Below, one piece after another: positions 35,930 to 45,471 of a stretch of 64,000 nt of DNA. The notes below the pieces were generated by a model that saw nothing but the letters and a program-made list of their open reading frames with translations, did not search any database and was not told the origin of the DNA. Position 1 is the first letter of the stretch. Each line of letters starts with the position of its first letter. The position numbers were made by a program, and so were the translations under genes. Origin of the DNA: JAEUKH01 sp964447205 (lineage in GTDB: Bacteria; Myxococcota_A; Polyangia; Polyangiales; Ga0077539); the NCBI GenBank assembly GCA_964447205.1, contig CAYUSB010000005.1, positions 62,001 to 126,000 on the forward strand. The letters are read 5' to 3'.

Positions 35930-37284
35930 GTCGTGGGCGACGCCGAGAGGGCCGCCTCCGCGTAGGTCACGAAGGCCCGCTGCGCAGCGGCCTCTCCGTG
36001 GTGCAGGGCCACCCTGCGCAGGCCCGGGAGGTGACGGAGCCAGGCCACCAGCTCGCGGCGATCGGCGTGGGCCGACAGCCCGCGGAGCGAGGCGATCTGG
36101 GCACGGACGGGCACGACCTCGTCGTCGATGCGCACCGTGGCCCCCTCGGGGGCGGCCCGTTGGATGCGGGCCCCGAGGGTGCCCCCGGCCTGGTACCCCA
36201 CGAAGAGGACGGTGTTGCGCGGGTCGGGGAGGCCCTCCCGGAGGTGCCCGAGGATGCGCCCCCCGGCGCACATCCCGCTGCCGGCGATGACCACCATGGG
36301 GCCGTCGAAGGCCCGGACCCGGGCCGAGTCCTTGCCGCGTTTGACGGCGAAGAGGGTCTCGAAATCGAGGGGGTCGTCGCCGTCGGCGAGGCGCCCGAGG
36401 CTCTCGCGGTCAAACAGGGCCCGGTGGTCGTCGTAGAGGTCGGTCACGCTCAGGCCCATCGGGGTGTCGAGGGCCACCGGCACCGTCGGGATCCGCCCGG
36501 CCTGCCCGAGCCGATCGAGGAACCACAACAGGGTCTGGGTGCGCCCGATGGCGAACGAGGGCACGAGGATCTTGCCTCCCCGGGCCGCGGTCTCGGTCAC
36601 CACCCGGGCCAGGGTGTCCTCGATGGAGGCGTGGTCGTGAGTGTGCTCACGGTCGCCGTAGGTGTTCTCGACCACGGCGAGGTCGACCGGGGCGTCGTCG
36701 TCCCAGGTGGTGTTGGGGTCGCGCAGGATGGGGGCCTCCGGGCGCCCGAGGTCGCCCGAGAGGATCACCCGGCTCCGCCCGGTACGAATCTCGACGCTGG
36801 CCGACCCCAGGATGTGCCCGGCCTCGCGGAAGGCCACGGTCCCGCCAAACCCCACGAGCCGCGCGGGCCGGTCGTAGTGCACGGGCAGCCGCAGGGCGTC
36901 GAAGCGCTCAAGAAACGCCCGGATGTCACGGTTGGGCCAACGCTGCATCCCCAGGGAGTCTTCGAGCGACAGCCGGGCGAGGCTCAGGGTGGCCGCGGTG
37001 CCCACGATGGGCCCGCTCCAGCCGCCGTCGAGGAGCTGGGGGAGCGAGCCGATGTGGTCGTGGTGGCCGTGGGTGAGCAGGAGGGCCTGGGCCTCGCGGG
37101 CGGCCTCGGGGAAGCGCCAGCGCCGGGCCTCCGCCCCCTGCCCGATCCCGCAGTCGACCAGGAGCTTGCACCCGTCGAGCTCGACCTCGGTCATCGCCCC
37201 CGTCACGCTCTCGACCGCCCCCAGGAGCCGCACCCTGCCGTCCGGGAGGGGATGCTCGACCGTACACGCCACCAGCTCTGTCAT
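35920..37284 (-). CDS. MBL-fold metallohydrolase with RNA-specificity (beta-CASP-like) domains
   Basis: 454 residues from the ATG at 37284. The metallo-beta-lactamase motif is LLLTHGHHDHIGSLP (THxHxDH). Later metal-site segments are REAGHILGSASVEI, LSGDLGR and ENTYGDREHTHD. The beta-CASP part has LVPSFAIGRTQTLLWFL and IAGSGMCAGGRILGHL. The C-terminal RMMBL-like segment contains VPVRAQIASLRGLSAHADRREL and ALHHGE. This architecture is that of bacterial homologues of the CPSF73/Ysh1 nucleases, which cut or trim RNA. It is longer than a simple hydrolase and shorter than RNase J, and it lacks the RNase J C-terminal domain. The true substrate is unknown. Confidence 0.93.
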
Positions 37285-37352
37285 GGGCCGAGGGTGGCAC
37301 GGATGGCCCCCGCCCGCGGCGGCAATCGATCCCTGCGGCGGCCCGCGGACGC

Positions 37353-40175
37353 CTACTGCGGGAGGAAACACCAGGCCAGGGCCGCGGGGTTGTGCACCCC
37401 CTCGGCGGCCATCCAGCGCTCGGAGGCCTCGCGCATCCGCTGACCGTCGGAGCCGCCCACCAGGCGCCCGAGGGCCCCCCGGGTCACGGCGCCGAAGAGA
37501 CCCATGGACAGGGCGTCGAAGCCCTCGGCCGCGGCGGCAAACTGCTGGGCCGCCCGGGTCTCCTCGCCCGTCTGGGCCGCCAGGGCCCCGCGCAGCATCG
37601 CCGCCAGGGGGGCCGCCCAGCCGAGGCCGCTGCGGGCGATCCCCTCGACGTCCTGGGCGCAGCGCCGCAGGAGGCGCGACCGGTCCCACCGGCCTCTGCC
37701 CCCCTGGGCCACCGCGGCCAGGGCGGCACGGGCCCGGAGCTGCAGGAGCTCGATCCGAGGGCTCTCCAGGCGCAGGAGCTGGGCCCCTTCGAGGGCCGGC
37801 CACTCGCGCTCGGTGAGGCTCAGGGCCTCGGCCCCGCGGCCTTCGTACATCAGGGCCTGGAGGCTCGCCACGAGGTGCTGGTAGCGCTGCAGGTGCCACG
37901 CCCCGGGCTCCCAGCCCGCCTCGGCCCGTCGGGCCCGGGCCCGCCACTCGTCGACGGCGTCGAGGGCCAGCCAGTGCACGGCCTGCTGCCCCAGGACGTA
38001 CCCGTCTGCGGCGAACAGGTCGGCCCGGGCCTCGGCGTCGCGCAGGGTGCGGGGCAGGCGCTGGGCGAGCTCGCCGAGGCGGCCCATGAGGGCCAGCGAG
38101 GACAGGGCGTAGATCTCGGTGGTGGCCACCTCCCAGGCTACGCCCCGGCAGCGCTCGCGGTACCCCCGGAGGGCCGCGTCGCAGGCGGAGTAGGCCTCGG
38201 GCCAGCGCGACTCAAACCACGCGATGGCTCCCCGGGCCATGTGTACCCACGCCCGGTCGTAGTCCACCCCCGTCTGGGCGGCCAGGGCGTCGGCCTCGTC
38301 GAGGAGGGTCCGGGCGCTGCGACGGAGGAAGTCGGTGCCCACCGAGGCCCGACACGTGGCCTCGTACCCGAGGGCCCGCACGATGCGCGAGCGGTCTCCC
38401 TGGTCGAGGCAGGCCCCGAGGTGCCGCACTCCGAGGGCGTCGGCGAGGGCGGGCTGCACCATCGAACAGCTCACCACCGCCGACCACAGGGCGTCGAGGC
38501 GCTGGAGCCCGAGGGCCTCGGGCGGAGGAGCCTCGCTCCATACGGCCGCGCGGGCCCGGCGTACGACCAGCCCCAGGCGCCCGAGGACCCCCTCGGCCGT
38601 GGCCATCCGCGGCGACCGCGGGAGCCGCACCCCGAGGGTCGTCAGGACCTCGCGCATCACCCGCATCCCCTCGGCGTACCGACCCGAACAGGCGTACTGG
38701 GCCGCGGCCATCCGGCGCAGATCGACCACGGCCCGAGAGTCGCTCGGAGACTCCCCCTCCCGGTCGGCCGCTGCGGCCATGAAGGCCTCGGCCGCCTCGC
38801 CCCCGAGCCCCGCCCCCACCAGGGCCTCGGCCCGTCGGCGCAGGATCTCCGACCGCGGGACCCCGGGGTGAGCGACCCCGAGGGCCACCCGGTACAGCCC
38901 CGCCGCGCGATCGAAGGCCAGGGCCGCGGCCGCCCGGTCGGCGGCCACCAGGGCGTATCCCGCCGCCCGGGTCGTCTGCCCCGCGGCGAGGAGGTGGGTC
39001 ACCACGGGCTCGGGGTCGACGGTGGCCGCCCCCCGGGCGAGGAGGGCCTCGGCCAGGCCGAGGTGACCGGCCTCTTGAGCCGGGACCGAGGTCTCGGCCA
39101 GGACCGCCGCACGAAACCGATCGTGCCGAGGCTCTACGGCCGGCTGGCCGTCGACCCGGCCCATCCGCAGGATCTGCATGGCCACCAGGCGCGAGATCTC
39201 ACGACGCCCCGTGGCCCCGAGGCCCGAGGCCGCCAGGAGGAGGTCGCGCTCCAGGGGACGGCCCGCGAGGGAGGCCAGGGTAAACAGCGACCGCTCGGGG
39301 TCGGAGAGGGCCGCCAGACGCCGGGCCAGGAGCTCGCCGAGGTCGGCCGGAGAGGGCGCGTGGGAGTCTCGGGCCCATCGGGCGAGCTCGACCACGAAGA
39401 AGGGAGACCCCGCGCTCTCGACCGCGAGGGCCTCGGCCCGGGCGAGGTCGTCGGGCCCGAGGAGGGACCCGGCCAGGGAGAGGGCCTCGGCGGGCCCGAG
39501 GGGCTCCAGGGCGATGTCGACCCGGCGCCGCGGGGGAAGGGCCGCTCCCAGAGACTGCACGGCGGAGACCATGGGGGCCTCGCCCCCGAGCTCGGACTGC
39601 CAGGTGACCACCAGGAGGAGCCGCGGGGCCTCGGGGCCCACGAGCAGGGCCCGGGCCAGGGCCACGCTGTCGGGGTCGGCCCACTGGGCGTCGTCGATCC
39701 ACAGGACGAGGGCGCGGCCCGCCCCGATCTGGGCGAGCAGGCTACGCAGGGCCTCGAAGCCCCGATCGCGCTGGGCCCGCGGGTCGACCGGGGCCTCGGG
39801 GTCAGGGGCGAGGCTGTCGACGGGCCCCGACGACACCCGCGACAGGACCGGGAAGAGCCGGGACAGGGCGCTCAGGGAGCCCGGGTCGACGCCCTCGAGA
39901 AACTCCGGGCGCCGCACGAGGACCCGCCGCAGGGCGTCCACGATCCCGTCGAAGGCCTTGAAGGGGACCCACTCCTGCGGCCGACACCGCCCGCAGAGCA
40001 CCACGGCCTCGGGGTCGTCCTCCACCTCGGCGAGGACCCTCCGGACGAGCTCGGACTTGCCGATGCCCGAGCGCCCCCGCACGGTGGCCAGGGCGAAGCC
40101 TCCCTCGGCCGCGGCCAGGGCCCCGCGCAGGGCAGAGGCCTCGGCCACCCGGCCCACGAAGGGCGCCTCGGCCAC
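37353..40175 (-). CDS. AAA/NACHT-like ATPase with TPR-like repeats (C-terminal part of a split PknK-type kinase)
   Basis: 940 residues from a GTG at 40175 (MAEAPFVGRVAEASALRGAL). The ATPase module has Walker A VRGRSGIGKSELV, Walker B LVLWIDDAQWAD and sensor segments typical of the orc1-like or LuxR/AfsR STAND group; the last ~550 residues are TPR-like helical repeats. It lies in the same reading frame as the kinase gene upstream, separated only by a TAG at 40224-40226 and 16 further codons. In related myxobacterial proteins the kinase and ATPase are, as a rule, one polypeptide of about 1200-1300 residues, so this may be the second half of a gene interrupted by a nonsense change. A possible site AAGGG before the GTG would allow separate translation. 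Confidence 0.85.
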   Translation of the reverse strand: MAEAPFVGRVAEASALRGALAAAEGGFALATVRGRSGIGKSELVRRVLAEVEDDPEAVVLCGRCRPQEWVPFKAFDGIVDALRRVLVRRPEFLEGVDPGSLSALSRLFPVLSRVSSGPVDSLAPDPEAPVDPRAQRDRGFEALRSLLAQIGAGRALVLWIDDAQWADPDSVALARALLVGPEAPRLLLVVTWQSELGGEAPMVSAVQSLGAALPPRRRVDIALEPLGPAEALSLAGSLLGPDDLARAEALAVESAGSPFFVVELARWARDSHAPSPADLGELLARRLAALSDPERSLFTLASLAGRPLERDLLLAASGLGATGRREISRLVAMQILRMGRVDGQPAVEPRHDRFRAAVLAETSVPAQEAGHLGLAEALLARGAATVDPEPVVTHLLAAGQTTRAAGYALVAADRAAAALAFDRAAGLYRVALGVAHPGVPRSEILRRRAEALVGAGLGGEAAEAFMAAAADREGESPSDSRAVVDLRRMAAAQYACSGRYAEGMRVMREVLTTLGVRLPRSPRMATAEGVLGRLGLVVRRARAAVWSEAPPPEALGLQRLDALWSAVVSCSMVQPALADALGVRHLGACLDQGDRSRIVRALGYEATCRASVGTDFLRRSARTLLDEADALAAQTGVDYDRAWVHMARGAIAWFESRWPEAYSACDAALRGYRERCRGVAWEVATTEIYALSSLALMGRLGELAQRLPRTLRDAEARADLFAADGYVLGQQAVHWLALDAVDEWRARARRAEAGWEPGAWHLQRYQHLVASLQALMYEGRGAEALSLTEREWPALEGAQLLRLESPRIELLQLRARAALAAVAQGGRGRWDRSRLLRRCAQDVEGIARSGLGWAAPLAAMLRGALAAQTGEETRAAQQFAAAAEGFDALSMGLFGAVTRGALGRLVGGSDGQRMREASERWMAAEGVHNPAALAWCFLPQ

Positions 40176-40223
40176 CCCTTGGGGGGCCTCGACCGGGGCC
40201 CGGGCCGCGGGGGCCTCGCCGAT

Positions 40224-41027
40224 CTACTGCAGGATCTCTCGTCCCGTCGGTCGCCGCGTGGGCTCGGGGGCGAGGAGGGCGCACACCAGGGCGTCGAGGC
40301 GGGGGGGGGTCTCGGGATGCAGGGCCCGCGGGGGGGCGAAGCGGCCCGCGAGCTGCTGGGTCAGGGCCTCGGTCCGATCGAGGGAGAACGGGAGCCTGCC
40401 CGTGAGGGCCTCGTAGAGCACGACCCCGAGGGCGTACCAGTCTGACGGAGGCCCGAGGGGCTGCCCCTGGGCCTGCTCGGGCGACATATACGGTCGGGTC
40501 CCGCCCGTGCCTGCGGCCCCGTCGTCGTCGTCGGGGGAGGAGCGCCCAAAGGCGAGGGTCAGGCCGAAGTCGAGGAGCACCGCCGCGCCCTCCCAGGTGA
40601 CCATGACGTTGCTCGGCTTCACGTCGCGGTGCAGGCGCCCCGCGGCGTGCACGGCCGACAGCCCCACCACGAGTTGGGGCAGGACGGCCTCGAGGCGCGC
40701 GAGTCCCCCGGCCGACAGGCCCGGGCCTCCCACGTCGTCGGACCACAACCAGTCGAGGAGGCCGACCCCGTCGACGACCTCCATGGTGAAATAGGCCCGC
40801 TCGCCCTCGACGAAGAGCTCGTGGAGCTCGACGAGGTTGGGGTGGGCGATGCCGGCGAGGGCCCGAAACTCCTCCTTGAGGCGATAGAGGTCGTCGGGGT
40901 GCAGGCGACGCAGGGTCTTGAGGGCGACGTCGCGCTGCATCTCGGCGTCGCGCACGCGGTAGATCACTCCCGTGCCCCCCTTCCCGAGGGTCTCCAGGAT
41001 GCGAAAGCGCTGCGTCCCCGTAAACAT
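40224..41027 (-). CDS. Ser/Thr protein kinase domain (N-terminal part of a split PknK-type kinase)
   Basis: 267 residues from the ATG at 41027. All kinase motifs are intact: GKGGTGVIYRV, VALKTL lysine, LHRDVKPSN, LDFGLTLAFG and TRPYMSPEQ. It ends right after the last kinase helix (RPTGREILQ) at a TAG. Without the TAG, translation would run on in frame as IGEAPAARAPVEAPQG into the ATPase/TPR protein. A CAG-to-TAG change would explain the break. A free soluble kinase is still plausible; whether it works without its ATPase partner is unknown. Confidence 0.88.
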   Translation of the reverse strand: MFTGTQRFRILETLGKGGTGVIYRVRDAEMQRDVALKTLRRLHPDDLYRLKEEFRALAGIAHPNLVELHELFVEGERAYFTMEVVDGVGLLDWLWSDDVGGPGLSAGGLARLEAVLPQLVVGLSAVHAAGRLHRDVKPSNVMVTWEGAAVLLDFGLTLAFGRSSPDDDDGAAGTGGTRPYMSPEQAQGQPLGPPSDWYALGVVLYEALTGRLPFSLDRTEALTQQLAGRFAPPRALHPETPPRLDALVCALLAPEPTRRPTGREILQ

Positions 41028-41070
41028 CGCGGGGCCATCGTGGCGGGGGGCCTCGGCCCAGGTCAAGCCC

Positions 41071-42852
41071 TCATGCGCTATGGGCCACCGGGCCGAGCCA
41101 GGTGATGAGCCCTCGGGCCGCGGGCAGATCGCGCAGATGTGCCGCCAGGGCGTCGGCGCTCTTCTGGACGAAGCCATAGAGGACATCGAGCTCGATCCCC
41201 GTTTGCACGGCCCGGGCCCGCATGGCCTCGTCGTGGCTCTGGGTGGCGCGCTCGAGGGCCGCGACGGCGTCGCGGGCCCCGGCGAGGGTCTGCCGGGCCG
41301 ACTCCACCCGGGCTTCGGCGGCGGCCTGGGCGGAGCGCAGTCCGGCGAGGCGTCGGTGAAGCTCGCGCCAGCGGGTGGCCTCGGCCCCGAGGGACTCCAT
41401 CTGGGCGGCCCGGGCCTCGTCCATCAGCCCGGGGTGAGGCGACGGGGTCCCGAGGTCGTCCCACCGGAGGGCGATGGTGTTGAGCAGGGCGGACTCCTGC
41501 CCCCGGGCCTCGGACACGTGGGCCACGGCAGCGGCCAGCTCGGCCTCGGCGAGCGACAGGGCCCGCGAGGCCTCCGCGGCGCTGTCGAGGAGGGCCTCGC
41601 GTCGGGCCTGCTGCTGCCGAGCGTGGTCGGCGATCTCGCGCACCACGGCCCGGCGCTGAGACTCCACCGTGTCGAGGGCCATCATGGCCGCGTTGAGGGC
41701 CCGGAGGGTCTCGGCGACCCAGTCCGTGGGGCCGTCGGGGTAGGCCACGGCCACCGCGGCCTCGAAGGTGGCCCGGTGCTGCCGCAGGGTTGCGAGGGAG
41801 GGCGGGGTGTCGAGCGACCGGGGCACGGTCTTGCGCGTGTCGTCGTCGTCGTCCGGGTCGTCGTCGCGCCCGTTGCCTCCCAGGGAGAGGGTGGCCTTGC
41901 CCAGGCGCTTGCGGACGCCCGAGTAGGCCGGGTCGAGGCGCCCGAGCAGCGAGTCCAGCATCTCGCCCAGCGCGGCCGCGCTGGGGGGGCGGGCCCCTGG
42001 GTCCTTCGCCATGAGCCGCAAGATAAGATCGTCGAGGGCCGTCGGAAGGGCAGGGTTGCGGGCCCGGGCGGAGGGGGCCGGGGTGGCCCGGTGGTGCTCG
42101 ATGATGGCGGCCATGTCGCCGTCGAAGGGCAGGGCTCCGGTGACCATCTCGAAGAGCATCACCCCCACGGCGTAGAGGTCGCTCGCGGGCTGGCAGGACT
42201 CGCCCCGGGCGAGCTCGGGGGCCAGGTACTCGGGCGTGCCGAAGACCTCGCCGGGGGCCGTGAGGCGGGCCTCGTAGCGCAGGTGGGCGATGCCAAAGTC
42301 AAGCACCTTGACAACGAACTCCCCGCTCGTCGCGCGGGACACGAAGACGTTCTCGGGTTTGATGTCGCGGTGCACGACCCCGAGGCTGTGGGCCCGGGCC
42401 AGGGCCGCCGCCACGGGGCGCACGAAGCGCAGGGCCTGGATCACCTCCATGGGCCCGGCGCCCATACACGACGCGAGGCTGTCGCCCACCAGGAGCTCCA
42501 TCACCAGGAAGACGCGGCTGCCGTCGGTGGCCACGTCGAACACCTCCACGATGTTGGGGTGCCGCAGCATGTTGGTGGCCTGGGCCTCGCGCAGGAAGCG
42601 CTCGCGCATCACCGGGTCGCGGGTCAGCTCGGGCGACAGGAGCTTGAGGGCCACGTCCCGGCGCAGGAGGAGGTGTTGGGCCCGGTAGACGGTGCCCATG
42701 CCTCCGGCTCCGATGCGCTGCACGAGTCGGTAGCGCTCGGCGAGGGTGCGCCCCAACATCGGGTCGACGGCGTCGACGAGGGCGGCCCCGTCGTGGAGGC
42801 AGTGCGTACGACCGTCATCGAAGCGGGCGTTGCACCGCGGACAGCGTTTCAT
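41071..42852 (-). CDS. Ser/Thr protein kinase with N-terminal zinc ribbon and C-terminal coiled coil
   Basis: 593 residues from the ATG at 42852. It begins with a zinc-ribbon-like knot (MKRCPRCNARFDDGRTHCLHDG). The kinase domain (about 38-300) has GAGGMGTVYRA, VALKLL lysine, HRDIKPEN, LDFGIAHLR and GTPEYLAPE, all intact. An acidic patch (DDDPDDDDDTRK) leads into ~230 residues with high Ala/Glu/Arg and heptad-like helices, probably coiled coil. No membrane helix is present, so it is cytosolic. It lies 43 bases upstream of the split kinase, on the same strand. Confidence 0.94.
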   Translation of the reverse strand: MKRCPRCNARFDDGRTHCLHDGAALVDAVDPMLGRTLAERYRLVQRIGAGGMGTVYRAQHLLLRRDVALKLLSPELTRDPVMRERFLREAQATNMLRHPNIVEVFDVATDGSRVFLVMELLVGDSLASCMGAGPMEVIQALRFVRPVAAALARAHSLGVVHRDIKPENVFVSRATSGEFVVKVLDFGIAHLRYEARLTAPGEVFGTPEYLAPELARGESCQPASDLYAVGVMLFEMVTGALPFDGDMAAIIEHHRATPAPSARARNPALPTALDDLILRLMAKDPGARPPSAAALGEMLDSLLGRLDPAYSGVRKRLGKATLSLGGNGRDDDPDDDDDTRKTVPRSLDTPPSLATLRQHRATFEAAVAVAYPDGPTDWVAETLRALNAAMMALDTVESQRRAVVREIADHARQQQARREALLDSAAEASRALSLAEAELAAAVAHVSEARGQESALLNTIALRWDDLGTPSPHPGLMDEARAAQMESLGAEATRWRELHRRLAGLRSAQAAAEARVESARQTLAGARDAVAALERATQSHDEAMRARAVQTGIELDVLYGFVQKSADALAAHLRDLPAARGLITWLGPVAHSA

Positions 42853-42916
42853 CGGCAGTCCGGGATCCAACCCCCGCCCCCTCCCCCTGTCAAGCCCGAC
42901 CCGGGGTATGGCCTCC

Positions 42917-44068
42917 TCATCGATCTCGGGCGATTACGAAGTCGACCACGGCCTCGAGGACCCCGCGGTGCACCGATGGGGGCATCCATCCGAAGCCCTC
43001 CAGGGCCTCGGCCGCTGCGGTCGCCCGGCCCTGGGCCACCGACTGGGCATAGGCGATGGCCCCGGTCCTGCGCACGGCGTCGTCGAGCCAGGCCACCTCC
43101 TCGGCGGTCTTGAGCGGAACCCCCTCGGCCAGGACCTCCCGCAGGGCCGTCTCGCCCGCGGGGCTCAGGGCCCCCGAGGCGACGAGGGACGGCAGGAGGC
43201 CTCGGGCCCGAGCGGCGGGGTCGTGGGTGGGGCCAGGGCGGGCCTTGGCGAGGATGGCCCGGGCCCGGGCCTGGTCGTCGGGGGGGAGGACCCGCAGGGT
43301 GTGGATCACGAGGAGGGTGTGTTTGCCCTCCCAGAGGTCGCCCCCGATCTCCTTGCCGTAGTCGGACTCGCGGGCCAGGAGGTTGAGGACGTCGTCCTGG
43401 ATCTGGAAGGCGGCTCCGAGGGCCCGGCCGAAGGCCTCGAGGGCGGCCACCTGGGCGTCGGAGGCCCCTGCGGCGAGGGCTCCCATCACCAGGGGGGCCA
43501 CGAAGCTGTACCAGCCGGTCTTCTGGTCGACCATGCCGAGGTAGTCGTCGTCGGTGAGGTCCCACCGGGCCCGTCGCACCCAGTCGAGCTCCAGGGCCTG
43601 CCCTTCGGCCGACTCCCGGGCCATGGTGGCCACGCACTCCAGGATGCGCAGGGCCCGGCCCATGTCGAGGACGTGCATGTTGTCGAGGAGGGGACCGAGG
43701 GCCATGGCCAGCATCGCGTCGCCGACGTTGACCGCGATCGGAACCCCGTGGGCCCGGTGCAGGGTCTCGGCGTCTCGGCGTTTCTCCGAGCCGTCCTCCA
43801 CGTCGTCGTGGATGAGGAAGGCGTTGTGGTAGAGCTCGAGCACCGCGGCGGTCGGCAGGACGGCCTCCAGGCTGCCGCCCAGGGCCCTGCAGGTGGCGAT
43901 GCACAGGGCCGGACGGAGCCCCTTCGCGGGCCGCAGGGGATAGTCCATCACCAGGTCGTACAGGACCGCGTCGGCCCGGGTGCCCCGCGGGATCCGACGG
44001 GCGATCTCCTCCAGAACGAAGGTCCGGCACTGGCCGAGGTAGGCGTCAAGGTCGACAGGGGTTCGCAT
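42917..44068 (-). CDS. Polyprenyl (geranylgeranyl-type) diphosphate synthase
   Basis: 383 residues from the ATG at 44068; an in-frame ATG at 44140 would add 24 residues. The enzyme condenses isopentenyl diphosphate with an allylic diphosphate in the cytosol. The first Asp-rich motif is HDDVEDGSEKRRD with Asp residues in the DDxxD arrangement. The second is FQIQDDVLNL, with Asn in place of the last Asp, as in many geranylgeranyl synthases. PAKGLRPALCIATC and VDQKTGWYSF are further family segments. The C-terminal ~70 residues exceed the usual length. It is divergent from a seven-gene operon with CrtC-like and FAD oxidoreductase genes, which suggests that its product is used there. Confidence 0.93.
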   Translation of the reverse strand: MRTPVDLDAYLGQCRTFVLEEIARRIPRGTRADAVLYDLVMDYPLRPAKGLRPALCIATCRALGGSLEAVLPTAAVLELYHNAFLIHDDVEDGSEKRRDAETLHRAHGVPIAVNVGDAMLAMALGPLLDNMHVLDMGRALRILECVATMARESAEGQALELDWVRRARWDLTDDDYLGMVDQKTGWYSFVAPLVMGALAAGASDAQVAALEAFGRALGAAFQIQDDVLNLLARESDYGKEIGGDLWEGKHTLLVIHTLRVLPPDDQARARAILAKARPGPTHDPAARARGLLPSLVASGALSPAGETALREVLAEGVPLKTAEEVAWLDDAVRRTGAIAYAQSVAQGRATAAAEALEGFGWMPPSVHRGVLEAVVDFVIARDR

Positions 44069-44141
44069 TCGCTCGTCGGGTGCTCGGTGGGTGCGCAAGG
44101 ACTCTTCCCTTGCCGCGGACAAGAGAGGATAATCTCCCATC

Positions 44142-44789
44142 GTGAACACCGGTGGGAAGAACGAAGCCGATCTCCTGGGGGCACTGCGGCGCGGGGGCCT
44201 CGACGCGGCCGCCGAGATGCTCAAGCAGATCCACGACACCCGCGACGCGGGCCAGCGTCTGGCGGCCAGACATCGCCTCGTCTCGCTCGGCCCCAGGCTC
44301 CGCGCGGAGGCCCTCGGCCTGTCGGGGCTCGCGTACGAGCTCGCCCAGCTCCAGGGCGAGATGCTCTCGCGCGTTCTGGGCATTCAGCGGCGGCACGCCA
44401 CGGCCGTCCAGCGACGCGTCGAGACCGCCCTCGGGGTGGGCACGGCCGAGACCCCCTCGGCGGCCCTCCAGGCCACCGGGCCGGGGCCCGAGTTCGCCCT
44501 GCGCTTCCGCGTGAAGAACACCCTCCCCCAGGCCGGTCCCCTCGGCGGGTCGCTCGAGGGCGAGGCCCTCACCGACGCCCAGGACACCCGCCACCTGGCC
44601 AAGGCGAGCTTGGAGTTCCCTTCGGTCCTCGGGGCCGACCGGGTGCTCCCTGCGGGGACCGTGACCCTGCTCACCCTTCGCATCGCGTGCCCGTCGGCGG
44701 AGAAGGGCGCCCGGCTCCAGGGCCGCTACCTCGTCACCGTCGGCAAGACTCCGGCCCTCAGCCTTCACCTCGACCTGCACATCTCCTGA
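44142..44789 (+). CDS. Conserved hypothetical protein, first gene of an isoprenoid-related operon
   Basis: 215 residues starting with GTG. The N-terminal half is helical and charged (EADLLGALRRGGLDAAAEML, QLQGEMLSRVLGIQRRHATAVQRRVE). The second half is beta-rich (EFALRFRVKNTL, LTLRIACPS, RYLVTVGKTPALSLHLDLHIS), like a small beta-sandwich. No signal peptide, cysteine cluster or enzyme motif. Ten bases separate it from the next gene. Unrecognised family. Confidence 0.7.
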   Translation: MNTGGKNEADLLGALRRGGLDAAAEMLKQIHDTRDAGQRLAARHRLVSLGPRLRAEALGLSGLAYELAQLQGEMLSRVLGIQRRHATAVQRRVETALGVGTAETPSAALQATGPGPEFALRFRVKNTLPQAGPLGGSLEGEALTDAQDTRHLAKASLEFPSVLGADRVLPAGTVTLLTLRIACPSAEKGARLQGRYLVTVGKTPALSLHLDLHIS

Positions 44790-44798
44790 AGGCCCCCA

Positions 44799-45203
44799 TT
44801 GACCTCCGTGCCCCCTGCCGACGAGGACATCCCGCTGTTCGAGCTCCGCGAGGCCGACCCCTTGCACGAGCCCCTGCGCCTCGCCCAACGGCTCCTGCTC
44901 GAACACCCCGCCGCCGCCCAGCGCCTCTTCTCGGCCCTGGTGGCCGAAGGTCGCCAGTACGCCCAGACCCCCGAAGGGGCCGCCCTCGCCCGTCGCCTGG
45001 AGGGCTCCGAGCTCATCCGTCGCGGCCGGATCGTCTGGGAGGTCGGGACCCTCAACCTCCTGGAAGAGTCGAGCCCCTCGGTCCTGCCCACCCGCCTCCT
45101 CGACCTCTTCGCCCGGGCCACCGCCGTCCACGCGCTCGAACCCTTCCTCGCACGCCTCTTCGGCCTCACCGACGACGATGCCCCTGCACCAGCACGCGAC
45201 TGA
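44799..45203 (+). CDS. Hypothetical helical protein in the isoprenoid-related operon
   Basis: 134 residues, start TTG or the GTG three codons later. Mainly helical, with Leu/Arg/Ala heptads (PLRLAQRLLLEHPAAAQRLF, LPTRLLDLFARATAVHALEP). No known motif. Its end overlaps the following gene by 26 bases, so the two are probably translated together. Confidence 0.65.
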   Translation: MTSVPPADEDIPLFELREADPLHEPLRLAQRLLLEHPAAAQRLFSALVAEGRQYAQTPEGAALARRLEGSELIRRGRIVWEVGTLNLLEESSPSVLPTRLLDLFARATAVHALEPFLARLFGLTDDDAPAPARD

Positions 45204-45471
45204 GTTTAGCCCCCGCAACCTCCTGCTGTGCCTCGCCCTGGGGCTGCGCAGCCGTGGCCAGGGCCTCCTCGGCCTCCTCGACCGCTACGCCTCCCCGGAG
45301 GCCCCTCGGACCCCCGCCGAGCCCGGCGACGACGCCCTCATCGCCGCCCTCCTGGGCCTCGTGGCCTTCTTCGGCCGCCTGGAGACCCTCCTGCAACAGG
45401 CCGCGTCCCAGAGTCCCCCCGTCGTCGACCCGCCCGATCCCCCGAAGCCCGGACGAGGCCTGCTGCGATGA
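45178..45471 (+). CDS. Small hypothetical protein in the isoprenoid-related operon
   Basis: 97 residues. It has a hydrophobic stretch (NLLLCLALGLRSRGQGLLGLL) and a second one (ALIAALLGLVAFFGRLETLL), possibly two amphipathic or membrane helices, and a Pro-rich tail. It overlaps the gene before it and ends in an ATGA overlap with the CrtC-like gene. Unrecognised. Confidence 0.65.
   Translation: MPLHQHATEFSPRNLLLCLALGLRSRGQGLLGLLDRYASPEAPRTPAEPGDDALIAALLGLVAFFGRLETLLQQAASQSPPVVDPPDPPKPGRGLLR

Noticed and set aside
37284..37320. TGGCACGG resembling the -24 part of a sigma54 promoter
   Set aside because: The -12 part (TTGC) is absent at the right distance and the site points away from the genes it could serve.
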